Shown here piece by piece: positions 53,267 to 61,778 of a stretch of DNA of 64,000 bases. Within the stretch, counting starts at the first letter, position 1. Every line of letters begins with the position of its first letter. The notes below the pieces were generated by a model. It was not told where the DNA came from, did not search any database, and saw only the letters and a list, made by a program, of their open reading frames with translations. This DNA is from Paracoccaceae bacterium. Its GTDB lineage: Bacteria; Pseudomonadota; Alphaproteobacteria; Rhizobiales; Stappiaceae. The DNA is taken from contig PARB01000086.1 of the NCBI GenBank assembly GCA_002709505.1, forward strand, positions 1 through 64,000, in the 5' to 3' direction. The position numbers and the translations under genes were made by a program.

Positions 53267-54160
53267 TTAAGCGACGGGCGCGGTCGGCATGCGTTCGGAG
53301 AACTTCGCGGCGAGGTCGACGGAGGCTGCCTCTTGCGGATGCAGCTCGTCGTTCCAGCGGCCATCGACGACATTGCGCAGGTTCACCACCTGCACATGGG
53401 CATGTTTGCCCGCAACCCCCTCGAGCATGTCGTAGAAGGCATCGACAAGATGCCTGAGGATCGCGGCGATCAGCTCCTTGTCGGCGGTCAGGTCGTAGCC
53501 TTTCGCGGTGAAAGGGACGGCGAGCCACGGCTGGCCGGCGCGCGGGGCCGGATAATCGTAGCCGTGGACGAGCATGGTGACGCCGGTGTCGGCGGCCCTG
53601 ACGTCGCGGGCGATGAAGTCGTAGTTGCTCGCAAGGGTCGCCACGGCGGTGGCGAGCGCGTCCGGGTCGATGCAGTCGTGCGGATCCGGGCTGCTGCCGA
53701 CGGCCTGCCGGTCGCGCAAAAGGGCGACAAGCGCGCTGCCGCCGAGGACATCGTTGCCCCCGCCGGAAAAGATGAAATAGTCGAAGATCCCGGAATCCAG
53801 CGGTTGGCGGTAGTCGCGCGCGGCCAGCATGTCCGCCAGCGTGTCGCCGGGATAGCCGACGCTGCGGCTGTAATAGGAGACGTTTTCCTCGATCACGTCG
53901 AAGAAGGTCTTCTCGTGGCCGAAGAGCTTTGACCATGGCCAGAGGATGTTGATCCAGGAATCGCCGTCGGCGCACACGCGCACGAGGTTCGCCGCCGGGG
54001 CAATTTCACTGCTCTGGCGGGCGGCGCGCAGTCGCGCGCGCAACTCGTCAGTCTCGTCCCGCCCGTCGGGGCCGAAGATCCGATAGGCAAGGGCAACCTC
54101 CGGGTCCTTTTTCATCGATCGCCCCGGGAGCCCGAGCATGTCCAGAATTGCCTTCACCAT
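53267..54160 (-). CDS. SGNH/GDSL-type hydrolase family protein
   Basis: A 297-residue protein. ATG 54160 has GGGAGG upstream; ATG 54175 is in frame but its site is poor. SGNH blocks: block I VCADGDSWINILW (nucleophile Ser in GDSW), block III FSGGGNDVLGG (Asn), and block V DELHPQEAA (Asp and His). There is no signal peptide, so it may be cytosolic. Substrate (ester, acetyl or acyl group) is unknown. It is convergent with bchJ, with only 7 bp between the stop codons. Confidence 0.82.
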   Translation of the reverse strand: MVKAILDMLGLPGRSMKKDPEVALAYRIFGPDGRDETDELRARLRAARQSSEIAPAANLVRVCADGDSWINILWPWSKLFGHEKTFFDVIEENVSYYSRSVGYPGDTLADMLAARDYRQPLDSGIFDYFIFSGGGNDVLGGSALVALLRDRQAVGSSPDPHDCIDPDALATAVATLASNYDFIARDVRAADTGVTMLVHGYDYPAPRAGQPWLAVPFTAKGYDLTADKELIAAILRHLVDAFYDMLEGVAGKHAHVQVVNLRNVVDGRWNDELHPQEAASVDLAAKFSERMPTAPVA

Positions 54161-54263
54161 CGTGCCGCCTCCCATTCCGAGATGGACTTGATTTTGACTG
54201 TATCTGGAAAAAATTCAATCAAAGGGTGCAAGTACCGCGGCTGACCGGGTCAGGCCCGGGTGG

Positions 54264-54525
54264 CCTAGGCCGGTTCTGCGGGCACGACAATGCGGGTGCC
54301 GGCCTGCTGCAGCTGGCGGCGGAGTGCGTCGGGGGGCGGACTGTCGCAGACGACCGCCGCCACGTCGGTGACATGCCCGCCGCGCACATGCGCCGGCCGG
54401 CTGAACTTGCCGGCATCGGGCACGAGATAGGCCTGACGGCAGTTCGCCAGGATCGCCTGGCGGGCCGTGACCTCCTCTTCGTGGACGTCGAGCAGCGTGC
54501 CGTCGGCATCGACGCCGGCAAGGCC
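54264..54525 (-). pseudogene. Decayed duplicate of the 3' end of the DeoR-family gene (direct repeat copy 1)
   Basis: This 262-bp segment is a direct repeat of 56249-56510, with 13 mismatches by eye (about 95% identity). It encodes the last ~85 residues of the DeoR-family protein (DADGTLLDVHEEEVTARQ ... VVPAEPA). It lacks the helix-turn-helix and joins unrelated sequence at 54526. Eight of the 13 differences change an amino acid, including in conserved places, so selection seems relaxed. A frame runs 103 codons through it, but with no ribosome-binding site. The rest of the 580-bp gap (54161-54741) holds AT-rich DNA and a hairpin at 54693. Confidence 0.85.
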
Positions 54526-54692
54526 GCAGGTCCCGACCTCTCTTTTGGTCACAATAGATACGCGTTTGTTCCACACAAGAAATTGTGGATTCTGCCAAGT
54601 AAACGCATGGAGAGTATCTTGCTGTTTTCAGGGGCGTTTCCATTCCTATTCATGATTTGTGAAGGCCGGCGCGCGTAGCAGTGTGATCTTGC

Positions 54693-54712
54693 GGCGACCG
54701 GTGACGGTCGCC
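54693..54712 (+). other. Perfect 8-bp hairpin in the leader of the chemoreceptor gene
   Basis: GGCGACCG-GTGA-CGGTCGCC, ending 29 bp before ATG 54742. No T-run follows, so it is not a standard terminator. It could affect translation or mRNA stability, or be a protein-binding palindrome. Confidence 0.45.
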
Positions 54713-54741
54713 GGCACTGCCCACCACGAGGTACAGGCTAA

Positions 54742-56214
54742 ATGCTGGCGCGTAATCCCTGGAGACAGACGCTTGAGGCCCTGTCCCGCTCCCAGGCCAT
54801 CATCGAGTTCAATGTCGATGGCACGATTTTGTGGGCAAACGAGAATTTCCTGTCCACCCTCGGCTACAGGCTTGATGAAGTCGTTGGCAAGCATCACCGA
54901 ATGTTCGTCGACCCCGACTACGCGCGCAGCGAGAGCTATCGCAGCTTCTGGGCGCAGCTTGCCCGCGGCGAATTCCATTCCGACGAGTTCCGACGTGTGA
55001 CCAGGGACGGGCGCGAGGTCTGGATCCAGGCCTCCTACAATCCGGTGACGAACCGGGCCGGCAAGATCCTCAAGGTGGTGAAAATTGCGTCAGACATCAC
55101 CGCGCAGAAGACCCGGAATGCCGATTTCGAAGGACAGGTCCAGGCCATCAATCGCTCACAGGCGGTGATTCATTTCGATCTGGTGGGGAATGTACTGGAT
55201 GCAAACGACAATTTTCTGGCGGTGATGGGCTATTCCCTGCCGGAATTGCAGGGACGCCACCACAGCCTTTTCGTTCCGCCGGAGGAAAAGGATAGCCAGG
55301 ATTACCAACGGTTCTGGGAGGATCTCCGGTCGGGGACATTCAAGAGCGGCGAGTTCCGGCGCCTCGGCAAGAACGGGCAACCGGTCTGGATCCAGGCCAC
55401 CTACAACCCGATCTTCGATGCGGCAGGGCGGCCGATCAAGATCGTGAAATTTGCCACCGACATTACCGCTCAGGTGCACGAGCGCGCGCGCCGTCAGGAA
55501 ATTCAGACGCGGATCGACGATCAGTTGAACGAGGTTTCGCAGGCGATCTCCAGCGCGACGGAACGGTCGGCGCATTCTGCCGAAGCGTCTGGCAAGACGG
55601 CCAGCAGCGTCCAGGCCGTGGCCGCTGCGGTTGAGGAACTGGTTGCCTCGATTCAGGAAATCAGCCGGCAGGTGGATACCTCCCGACAAATCGCGGAGAC
55701 CGCCGTGAAGGAAGCGACTCAGTCCGGACAGGTCATTTCAAGTCTCTCCGAGGACGCGAAGACGATCGGCAGCGTGATCGAGCTGATCGACAGTATCGCC
55801 AGTCAGACAAATTTGCTCGCTCTCAATGCCACCATCGAGGCGGCGCGTGCCGGCGACGCGGGCAAGGGATTTGCCGTTGTGGCGTCCGAGGTCAAAAGCC
55901 TCGCCGCCCAGACCAGCCGGGCGACCGAGGAAATCTCGACACAGATCGGCGCGGTTCAGCAGACCACCGGAGAGGTGGTGCGGGGGATCGATGCCATCAT
56001 GTCCGTGATCAACCAGATGAGCGACATCGCCTCGAGCATTTCGGCGGCCGTGGAGGAACAGTCGTCCGTGTCCGGCGAGATCTCCGCGAACATGCAGTCG
56101 GTCGCCTCCGGCGTTGACACCGTCGCATCGACCATCGAGCAGCTCTCCGGGGTGACAGCGCAGATTGATGCCGCAACGCGTCGGATCCGCGAGGTTTCCG
56201 CGTCCGTGGCGTGA
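54742..56214 (+). CDS. Cytosolic PAS-PAS methyl-accepting chemotaxis protein
   Basis: A 490-residue chemoreceptor without membrane helices. Two PAS domains (about residues 12-130 and 135-250) are similar to each other: [20 protein letters not shown] and [20 protein letters not shown], each ending near KIASDITAQ or KFATDITAQ. This repeat suggests tandem duplication. The MCP signalling domain follows, with the hairpin tip [20 protein letters not shown] and [14 protein letters not shown]. The layout resembles BdlA of Pseudomonas, a soluble sensor controlling biofilm dispersal, and Aer-like redox sensors. No heme or FAD motif is clear. It sits between the DeoR gene and a partial DeoR copy. Confidence 0.92.
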   Translation: MLARNPWRQTLEALSRSQAIIEFNVDGTILWANENFLSTLGYRLDEVVGKHHRMFVDPDYARSESYRSFWAQLARGEFHSDEFRRVTRDGREVWIQASYNPVTNRAGKILKVVKIASDITAQKTRNADFEGQVQAINRSQAVIHFDLVGNVLDANDNFLAVMGYSLPELQGRHHSLFVPPEEKDSQDYQRFWEDLRSGTFKSGEFRRLGKNGQPVWIQATYNPIFDAAGRPIKIVKFATDITAQVHERARRQEIQTRIDDQLNEVSQAISSATERSAHSAEASGKTASSVQAVAAAVEELVASIQEISRQVDTSRQIAETAVKEATQSGQVISSLSEDAKTIGSVIELIDSIASQTNLLALNATIEAARAGDAGKGFAVVASEVKSLAAQTSRATEEISTQIGAVQQTTGEVVRGIDAIMSVINQMSDIASSISAAVEEQSSVSGEISANMQSVASGVDTVASTIEQLSGVTAQIDAATRRIREVSASVA

Positions 56215-56248
56215 GCGGTCAAACGACATGCGTGTTGCCTGTCGCTTG

Positions 56249-56510
56249 CCTAGGCCGGTTCTGCGGGCACGATAATGCGGGTGCCGGCCTGCTGCAGCTG
56301 GCGGCGGAGCGCCTCCGGGGGCGGACGGTCGCAGACGACCGCCGCCACGTCGGTGATATGTCCGCCGCGCACATGCGCCGGCCGGCCGAACTTGCTGGCA
56401 TCGAGCACGAGATAGGCCTGACGGCAGTTCGCAAGGATCGCCTGGCGGGCCGTGACCTCCTCTTCGTGGAAGTCGAGCAGCGTGCCGTCGGCATCGACGC
56501 CGGCAACGCC
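56249..56510. repeat. Direct repeat copy 2 (3' end of the intact DeoR-family gene)
   Basis: Same sequence as 54264-54525, offset 1985 bp. Together the copies flank the chemoreceptor gene. The copy here is part of the functional gene. The arrangement points to insertion or rearrangement involving partial duplication of the regulator gene. Confidence 0.9.
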
Positions 56511-57032
56511 GAAGATGCCGATATCGACCTTGTAGCCGGCGAAGAAGCTCTGGGTCTCCGCGCCCAGGATGTCGCAGTCGCCATGGCGCAGGCGGCCTCC
56601 GGCGATGGTGACCTCGAAGCTGTCGCATAACGAGGCGGCAAAGGCGACATGCAGGTTGTTGGTGAAGATCCGCAGGTTCTTGTGGTGCACCAGCGCCTGC
56701 ATGACGATCTCGGGCGTGGTTCCGATGGAAAACGCCAGGGCGGCGCCGTCGCGCACCTCTTCCGCAACCGCCTCGGCAATCGCGCGCTTTGCCGCGAGAT
56801 TGAGGATCTGGCGGCGGGCGTAATGCAGGTTTCCCGTCTGGGCCGGCGGTTCCACGCCGCCATGGGTGCGCCGCAGGATGCCGCGCCGGCACAGTCGCGT
56901 CAGATCGCGCCGGATGGTCTGGGTCGTGACCCCGAAGCGCCGGGCAAGATCCTCCACCGAGGCAAAGCCATCCGACTGCACCAGGTCTGCGATGTCGCGC
57001 TGGCGCGGCGTGATGTCCCCTTCGCCGAACAT
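56250..57032 (-). CDS. DeoR/GlpR family transcriptional regulator
   Basis: A 260-residue regulator. The DeoR helix-turn-helix is at residues about 8-60 (ITPRQRDIADLVQSDGFASV, FGVTTQTIRRDLTRL). LRRTHGGVEPP follows. The sugar-phosphate-binding C-terminal domain includes AFSIGTTPEIVMQALVHH, IAGGRLRHGDCDILG and DIGIFGVAGVDADGTLLD. It normally represses sugar or polyol catabolic genes. No such genes are adjacent. A palindromic site 77 bp upstream of its ATG may be its own operator. Its 3' end was copied to 54264. Confidence 0.92.
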   Translation of the reverse strand: MFGEGDITPRQRDIADLVQSDGFASVEDLARRFGVTTQTIRRDLTRLCRRGILRRTHGGVEPPAQTGNLHYARRQILNLAAKRAIAEAVAEEVRDGAALAFSIGTTPEIVMQALVHHKNLRIFTNNLHVAFAASLCDSFEVTIAGGRLRHGDCDILGAETQSFFAGYKVDIGIFGVAGVDADGTLLDFHEEEVTARQAILANCRQAYLVLDASKFGRPAHVRGGHITDVAAVVCDRPPPEALRRQLQQAGTRIIVPAEPA

Positions 57033-57100
57033 GGATGCGACGATGCTCCCTGGTTATCTGCGGATGGTCGCCCGAAGAGGCAGGCCGTTCGGTTGATCGT

Positions 57101-57120
57101 TGAACTACGTTCATATGAAC
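57101..57120. promoter_or_regulatory. Overlapping inverted repeats upstream of the DeoR-family gene
   Basis: TGAAC-TAC-GTTCA (57101-57113) overlaps the perfect palindrome GTTCATATGAAC (57109-57120), so three GAAC/GTTC half-sites stand in a row. It lies 69-88 bp upstream of the regulator start. Autoregulation by the DeoR-type protein is plausible. The gap 57033-57377 otherwise contains the Fur/Mur-like repeats near 57270. Confidence 0.5.
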
Positions 57121-57269
57121 ATAGCGTGACGCGAAGGTGCCGTCCCCTTCGCGCGCCCGCTTTTCCCTATTTTGCGCAAAGGGGCTCGCGCGGGATCCGG
57201 TACGGGCGCCTCGCCGTAAACGAGAAGAGGCCGTGACCGCGTGCTGGCGCGACAGGACCCGACTCGTTT

Positions 57270-57322
57270 TTGCAAATGGTTCTCATTTTCATTGACAGTT
57301 GCAAATCATTCTCATATTCATG
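57270..57322 (+). promoter_or_regulatory. Tandem Fur/Mur-like metal boxes upstream of the manganese-type importer
   Basis: TTGCAAATGGTTCTCATTTTCAT begins at 57270 and TTGCAAATCATTCTCATATTCAT at 57299. They are two copies of a ~23-bp motif, 29 bp apart, with few mismatches (bases given here in two 20-base-or-shorter parts: TTGCAAATGGTTCTCA, TTTTCAT). The motif resembles Fur-type iron or Mur-type manganese boxes of Alphaproteobacteria. It ends about 55 bp before the binding-protein ATG, fitting repression by metal-loaded Fur/Mur. Confidence 0.65.
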
Positions 57323-57377
57323 TTGGGCACAGGCGGCAGACCGCCGCGCAAGGACAGGCAAAGAGGCGAGGTTGGAC

Positions 57378-58358
57378 ATGCGCGACTGGACGAGACGGCA
57401 ACTGGTGGTCGGCGCCGCGGCGTTTGGCCTGATGCTGTCCCTTGCCGCGCCGTCGCCGCTTCGCGCCGAGGGCGAGGCGCTCAAGGTCGTCGCGACCACG
57501 GGCATGATCGCCGACGCCGCGCGCCGCATCGGTGGCGATGCGGTGACCGTGCAGGCCCTGATGGGGCCCGGCGTCGATCCGCATTCCTACCGCCAGACCC
57601 GCACCGACATCGTTGCAATGGTGAACGCCGATCTGGTGCTGCGCCACGGCCTCTATCTGGAGGCGCAGATGGAGGACTTTTTCGCCGGTCTGGGAAAACG
57701 CAAGCCGGTCGTTTCCGTCGCCGAGGTTCTGCCCCGTGACGCGCTGATCGCCCATGAGGACTATGCCGACAAGTTCGATCCGCACGTCTGGATGGATCCG
57801 GACCTGTGGTCCAATGCGATCGTTGCGGTGCGCGATGCGCTGATCGAGGCGCGGCCGGCGTCGGCAGAGGCCTTCCGCGCCAATGCGGCCGCCCATCTGG
57901 AGGAAATCGCCGCACTTGCCGCCTATGCGCGCAAGGTGCAGGCGAGCGTTCCGCCGGAGGCGCGCGTGCTGGTCACCGCCCATGACGCCTTCAATTATTT
58001 CGGCCGCGCCTATGGGTTCGAGGTGCTCGGCATCCAGGGGATCTCCACGCAAAGCGAGGCCGGATTGCAGCGCGTGTCGGAACTGGTCGACGTGCTGGTG
58101 TCGCGCGGGATCAAGGCGGTCTTCGTGGAATCCTCCGTGTCCGACCGTAGCGTGCGCGCGCTCATCGAAGGGGCGGCGGCGCGCGGCCATGAGGTCGCCA
58201 TCGGCGGCGAGCTTTTCTCCGATGCCATGGGCGAGGACGGAACCTATGAGGGGACCTATCTCGGCATGATCGACCACAATGCGACGCTGATCGCGCGCGC
58301 TCTGGGCGGTGACGCTCCCGAGCGCGGAGCGACCGGGCGTCTGGCGGCCGGGAGCTGA
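57378..58358 (+). CDS. mntA: Metal ABC importer binding protein, Mn/Fe type (cluster A-I)
   Basis: A 326-residue periplasmic binding protein of the ZnuA/MntA/SitA family. ATG 57378 follows a GCGAGG site and starts a twin-Arg-containing signal (MRDWTRRQLVVGAAAFG); a Tat signal is possible. Ligands of the Mn/Fe type are present: His in GVDPHSYRQT, His in FDPHVWMDPDLW, Glu in AVFVESSVSD and Asp in GGELFSDAMG. No His-rich loop, unlike zinc ZnuA proteins. It heads a four-gene operon. The upstream tandem Fur/Mur-like boxes indicate metal repression. Manganese is the most likely substrate, iron second. Confidence 0.9.
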   Translation: MRDWTRRQLVVGAAAFGLMLSLAAPSPLRAEGEALKVVATTGMIADAARRIGGDAVTVQALMGPGVDPHSYRQTRTDIVAMVNADLVLRHGLYLEAQMEDFFAGLGKRKPVVSVAEVLPRDALIAHEDYADKFDPHVWMDPDLWSNAIVAVRDALIEARPASAEAFRANAAAHLEEIAALAAYARKVQASVPPEARVLVTAHDAFNYFGRAYGFEVLGIQGISTQSEAGLQRVSELVDVLVSRGIKAVFVESSVSDRSVRALIEGAAARGHEVAIGGELFSDAMGEDGTYEGTYLGMIDHNATLIARALGGDAPERGATGRLAAGS

Positions 58359-58413
58359 ACCCGGTAACGTCGCGACACCCGCAACGCCGCCGTCGGGCGG
58401 CAGGGAGCCATGA

Positions 58414-59229
58414 ATGTCTGCGCCCAAGCTTGAACTTGCTGCCGAAGACGGTGCCCGGGCGCCGTCGCCCGCGGAAATCGCCAATGCGTCGCTGGCGCTC
58501 AGCGAGATCACGGTCTCCTATGGCGAGAAGCCGGCGGTGTTTTCCGTCGATGCCGCGCTTCCGCGCGAAAGCATGGTCGCGATTATCGGTCCGAACGGGG
58601 CGGGCAAGTCCACGCTCCTGAAGGCCGCGCTCGGCATCGTGCCGCGGCTGTCCGGCAGCGTGCGTGTGTTCGGCCAGGAGATCGAGCGCGCCCGCGACCG
58701 GGTGGCCTATGTGCCGCAGCGCGCCTCGGTCGACTGGGATTTCCCCACGCGGGTGATCGACGTCGTGCTGATGGGGCTCTACCGCGAGCTCGGGCTGTTG
58801 CGCTTCGTGCGCAAGACGCACCGGGAGCGCGCGCGTGCCTGCCTGGAGCGGGTCGGCATGGCCGATTTCGCGGAGCGCCAGATCGGCCAGCTCTCGGGCG
58901 GCCAGCAGCAGCGTGTCTTCCTGGCCCGCGCGCTGGCGCAGGATGCGGATCTCTATCTGCTCGACGAGCCCTTCGCCGGCGTAGATGCGGCGACCGAAAA
59001 GGCGATCATCGACGTGCTGCATACCCTCAAGGCGGCGCGCAAGACCGTGGTCTGCGTCCACCACGACCTGGCGACGGTGGTCGATTATTTCGACCACGTG
59101 CTCCTGATCAACGTGCGCAAGATCGCCGAAGGGCCGACGGCCACCACCTTTACCTCGGACAATCTCCAGGCAACCTACGGCGGGCGGCTGGCCTCCACCC
59201 ATATCGACCAGCTCAAGCTGTCGAGCTGA
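58414..59229 (+). CDS. mntB: Metal ABC importer ATP-binding protein
   Basis: A 271-residue ATPase of the manganese/zinc ABC family. Motifs: Walker [17 protein letters not shown], signature [15 protein letters not shown], Walker [13 protein letters not shown], and switch His in [30 protein letters not shown] is the family-specific Q-loop region. A short extra N-terminus of ~25 residues precedes the domain. ATG 58414 is preceded by CAGGGAG. It lies 55 bp after the binding protein and 6 bp before the first permease. Confidence 0.93.
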   Translation: MSAPKLELAAEDGARAPSPAEIANASLALSEITVSYGEKPAVFSVDAALPRESMVAIIGPNGAGKSTLLKAALGIVPRLSGSVRVFGQEIERARDRVAYVPQRASVDWDFPTRVIDVVLMGLYRELGLLRFVRKTHRERARACLERVGMADFAERQIGQLSGGQQQRVFLARALAQDADLYLLDEPFAGVDAATEKAIIDVLHTLKAARKTVVCVHHDLATVVDYFDHVLLINVRKIAEGPTATTFTSDNLQATYGGRLASTHIDQLKLSS

Positions 59230-59235
59230 TCGGCC

Positions 59236-60459
59236 ATGCCCGACGCCATCCTCTCCGCGCTTCTGTTCCAGGCCGGCTACAACGCGGCTCTCGTTGCGAT
59301 CGGATCCGCGCTGCTGGGGATCGCCGCCGGCGCCGGCGGCACCTTCCTGTTCCTGCGCAAGCGCGCATTGATCAGCGATGCGGTGGCCCATGCCACGCTG
59401 CCCGGCATTGGACTTGCCTTCATCGCCATGGTCGCGCTTGGCGGCGACGGCCGCAATCTTGTCGGGCTGCTGGCCGGTTCGGCGGTGTCGGCCGCCGTCG
59501 GGCTGCTGCTGGTCGACTGGATCGTGCGCCACACCCGCCTTGCCGAGGATGTTGCCATCGGCGCGGTCCTGTCGGTGTTCTTCGGCCTGGGCATCGTGTT
59601 GCTCACCGTGATCCAGACCATGTCGAGCGGGCGCCAGGCGGGGCTGGAAGGCTTTCTGCTGGGCTCGACCGCGGGCATGCTGCGGCAGGATGCCCTGGTG
59701 ATTGCCGTTGGCGGGGCGCTGGCGCTGGCGGTTCTGGTGCTGCTGCGCCGGCCGATGACGCTGGTCGCCTTCGATCCGGGCTATGCGGCCGCGCGCGGCG
59801 TGCGGGTGCAGGCCGTCGATCTCGCCATGATGGGGCTGGTGCTCGCCGTCACCGTGATCGGGCTGAAGGTCGTCGGCCTGATCCTGATCGTCGCCATGCT
59901 GATCATCCCGCCGGTGACGGCGCGGCTGTGGAGCGAGCGGACCGATACCGTGGTGGCGGTCGCGGGCCTGCTCGGCGGGCTTGCCGGCTATCTCGGGGCG
60001 GCGATCTCTGCCTCCGCGCCCAATCTGCCGACCGGGCCGATCATCGTGCTCGTGTCGTTCTCGCTGTTTTGTTTCTCGCTGCTGATGGCGCCCAGCCGGG
60101 GCGTGCTTGCCGCCGCGGTGCGCCACCGGCGGTTCCAGCGCCGGGTGCACCGCCGGCAAGGCCTGCTGGCGCTGGCCCGCAACGAGCCGATCCTCGATCC
60201 GTTGACGCTGAAAGTGCTGCGCCGGGAAGGGCTTATCCGGCCCGACAAGGTGGCCACCGACGCCGGACGGGCCCGGGCCGCCAAGGCGCTCAGGGACGAG
60301 CGCCGCTGGGAGGTGGCGCGGCGGATGCACCAGGACGAGGGGACCTCGGGCCGCTACGACGGGCTGACCTCCATCGAGACGGTGCTGACGCCGGACGAGA
60401 TCGCCGCGATCGACGCGGAGATCGGTGCGCCGCGGCTTGCCGATCAGGGAGCCAGCTGA
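59236..60459 (+). CDS. mntC: Metal ABC importer permease with C-terminal regulatory-like extension
   Basis: A 407-residue permease of the ABC-3 family. The membrane core (about residues 10-290) includes FLFLRKRALISDAVAHATLPG and a typical GLKVVGLILIVAMLIIPPVTARLW segment. After the last helix, about 115 hydrophilic residues form a winged-helix/DtxR-like region (QGLLALARNEPILDPLTLKVLRREG split here as QGLLALARNE and LTLKVLRREGLI, then WEVARRMHQDEG). MntC proteins of Bacillus type also carry such an extension (435 residues). It might sense metal or regulate transport; no function is proven. It pairs with the next permease. Confidence 0.9.
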   Translation: MPDAILSALLFQAGYNAALVAIGSALLGIAAGAGGTFLFLRKRALISDAVAHATLPGIGLAFIAMVALGGDGRNLVGLLAGSAVSAAVGLLLVDWIVRHTRLAEDVAIGAVLSVFFGLGIVLLTVIQTMSSGRQAGLEGFLLGSTAGMLRQDALVIAVGGALALAVLVLLRRPMTLVAFDPGYAAARGVRVQAVDLAMMGLVLAVTVIGLKVVGLILIVAMLIIPPVTARLWSERTDTVVAVAGLLGGLAGYLGAAISASAPNLPTGPIIVLVSFSLFCFSLLMAPSRGVLAAAVRHRRFQRRVHRRQGLLALARNEPILDPLTLKVLRREGLIRPDKVATDAGRARAAKALRDERRWEVARRMHQDEGTSGRYDGLTSIETVLTPDEIAAIDAEIGAPRLADQGAS

Positions 60460-60461
60460 CC

Positions 60462-61388
60462 ATGGATGCCTTTCTGCAACTCTCTCTCGCGCCGATCCTG
60501 ATCGGCGTGCTTTCGGCGATCGCCTGCGCGCTTCCGGGCAATTTCCTGATCCTGCGCCGGCAGGCGCTGATCGGCGATGCGATCAGCCATGTGGTGCTGC
60601 CGGGCATCGTCGTCGCCTTTCTCGCCACCGGGGTCATCGCGGCGCTGCCGATGCTGGTCGGCGCTGCCGGGGCAGCGCTGGTCGCCGTGGTGCTGATCGA
60701 GACGATCAAGCGGGTCGGGCGGATCGAGCCGGGGGCTGCGATGGGCGTCGTCTTCACCGCCATGTTCGCCGGCGGCGTGCTCTTGCTGGAGCAGACCGAC
60801 ACAAGCGCGGTGCATCTCGACGTCGAGCATGCGCTGATGGGCAATCTGGAAAGCCTGATCTGGTTCGACGCCGCCGGCTGGGGCTCGCTTGTCGATCCGG
60901 CAGCGCTTGCCGGGCTGCCGCCGGAACTGCCGCGGATCGCCGTGGTGGCCGCCGTGATCGCGCTGCTCACCTTCGTGTTCTGGCGTCCGCTCAAACTGTC
61001 GACCTTCGACGAGGGCTTTGCCGCGACCGTCGGCGTGCCGACGCGGACGATCGGGCTGGCGCTTGTCGCAGCCTCCGCCGTCGCCGCCGTCGCCGCCTTC
61101 GATGCGGTCGGCTCGATCATCGTCATCGCCATGTTCATCTGTCCGCCGGCGGCGGCCCGGCTGATGACCAACCGGCTGGAGGCACAGGTCGGCTGGAGCA
61201 TCGTCTTCGCCACGGTGTCCGCCATCCTCGGCTATGTGTTCGCCGGCTATGGTCCGCTGTGGTTCGGCGCGCAGAATGCCGTCAGTGCCGCCGGCATGAT
61301 CGCGGCGGTATCGGGCGCCATTCTCGCCGTCGCCTGTGTCGCGGCGCCGCACCGGCGTCGCATCGGTGCCGCGCAGGGGCAGGGCTAG
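60462..61388 (+). CDS. mntD: Metal ABC importer permease 2
   Basis: A 308-residue ABC-3 family permease without extension. ATG 60462 lies 2 bp after the first permease stop, with CAGGGAG 12 nt upstream; the frame is open earlier inside mntC and that part is rejected. Family blocks: ALPGNFLILRRQALIGDAISH, split as NFLILRRQALIGDAISH, and AVGSIIVIAMFICPPAAARL. It likely forms a heterodimer with the preceding permease. A short GC hairpin (61395-61412) without a T-run follows the stop. Confidence 0.92.
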   Translation: MDAFLQLSLAPILIGVLSAIACALPGNFLILRRQALIGDAISHVVLPGIVVAFLATGVIAALPMLVGAAGAALVAVVLIETIKRVGRIEPGAAMGVVFTAMFAGGVLLLEQTDTSAVHLDVEHALMGNLESLIWFDAAGWGSLVDPAALAGLPPELPRIAVVAAVIALLTFVFWRPLKLSTFDEGFAATVGVPTRTIGLALVAASAVAAVAAFDAVGSIIVIAMFICPPAAARLMTNRLEAQVGWSIVFATVSAILGYVFAGYGPLWFGAQNAVSAAGMIAAVSGAILAVACVAAPHRRRIGAAQGQG

Positions 61389-61778
61389 GCGACAGGCCCG
61401 GGCGTCCGGGCCGATTGCCGTCCGAGACACCTTGCCCGGCGCTCAGAAGCGTCTCCGGACTGCGGACAACATGATCTTCCCTTTGCCAAGATCCGGTGTG
61501 CGGCGCGAGGCTGCGCCGCATCTCGCTAGCACTCGGTCAAACCCTCGACGGACCGCCCGCACCGGCCTTCGGAGGTGGATTAAAATTCTGAAATTTCGAT
61601 GATATTTATAATATAATACTAACTATACACGCAAATCGTGTAAAATTGTTATTTGGGTTGCAATCAAAACTCAACGGAAGCGGCTCAAATTCACTTGTAA
61701 GTTGCGATATCGAATGTCACTCTTCTCGCATAGGTAGATTTCTGAATTTCTTCTAATTTATCGCGATGCGAGGACGCC
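61389..61778. promoter_or_regulatory. 390-bp intergenic region with AT-rich promoter and palindrome
   Basis: The first 170 bp are GC-rich and hold only a weak hairpin GGCCCGG-GCGT-CCGGGCC (61395-61412). From about 61575 the DNA is strongly AT-rich, with two overlapping TATAAT boxes (61607-61612, 61612-61617) but no convincing -35. A perfect inverted repeat TACACG-CAAAT-CGTGTA (61626-61642) follows. The composition shift and palindrome suggest a controlled promoter, maybe foreign, for the large gene at 61779. Confidence 0.5.

Noticed and set aside
54265-54576. Functional 103-residue DeoR-like gene
   Set aside because: It lacks the DNA-binding domain and ribosome-binding site, and most differences from the intact copy are amino-acid changing, so it is treated as a remnant.
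58162-60330. A 722-codon frame opposite the MntBC-type genes
   Set aside because: Composition is that of an antisense shadow (His/Arg/Gln-rich), and the opposite strand encodes intact ABC transporter domains.
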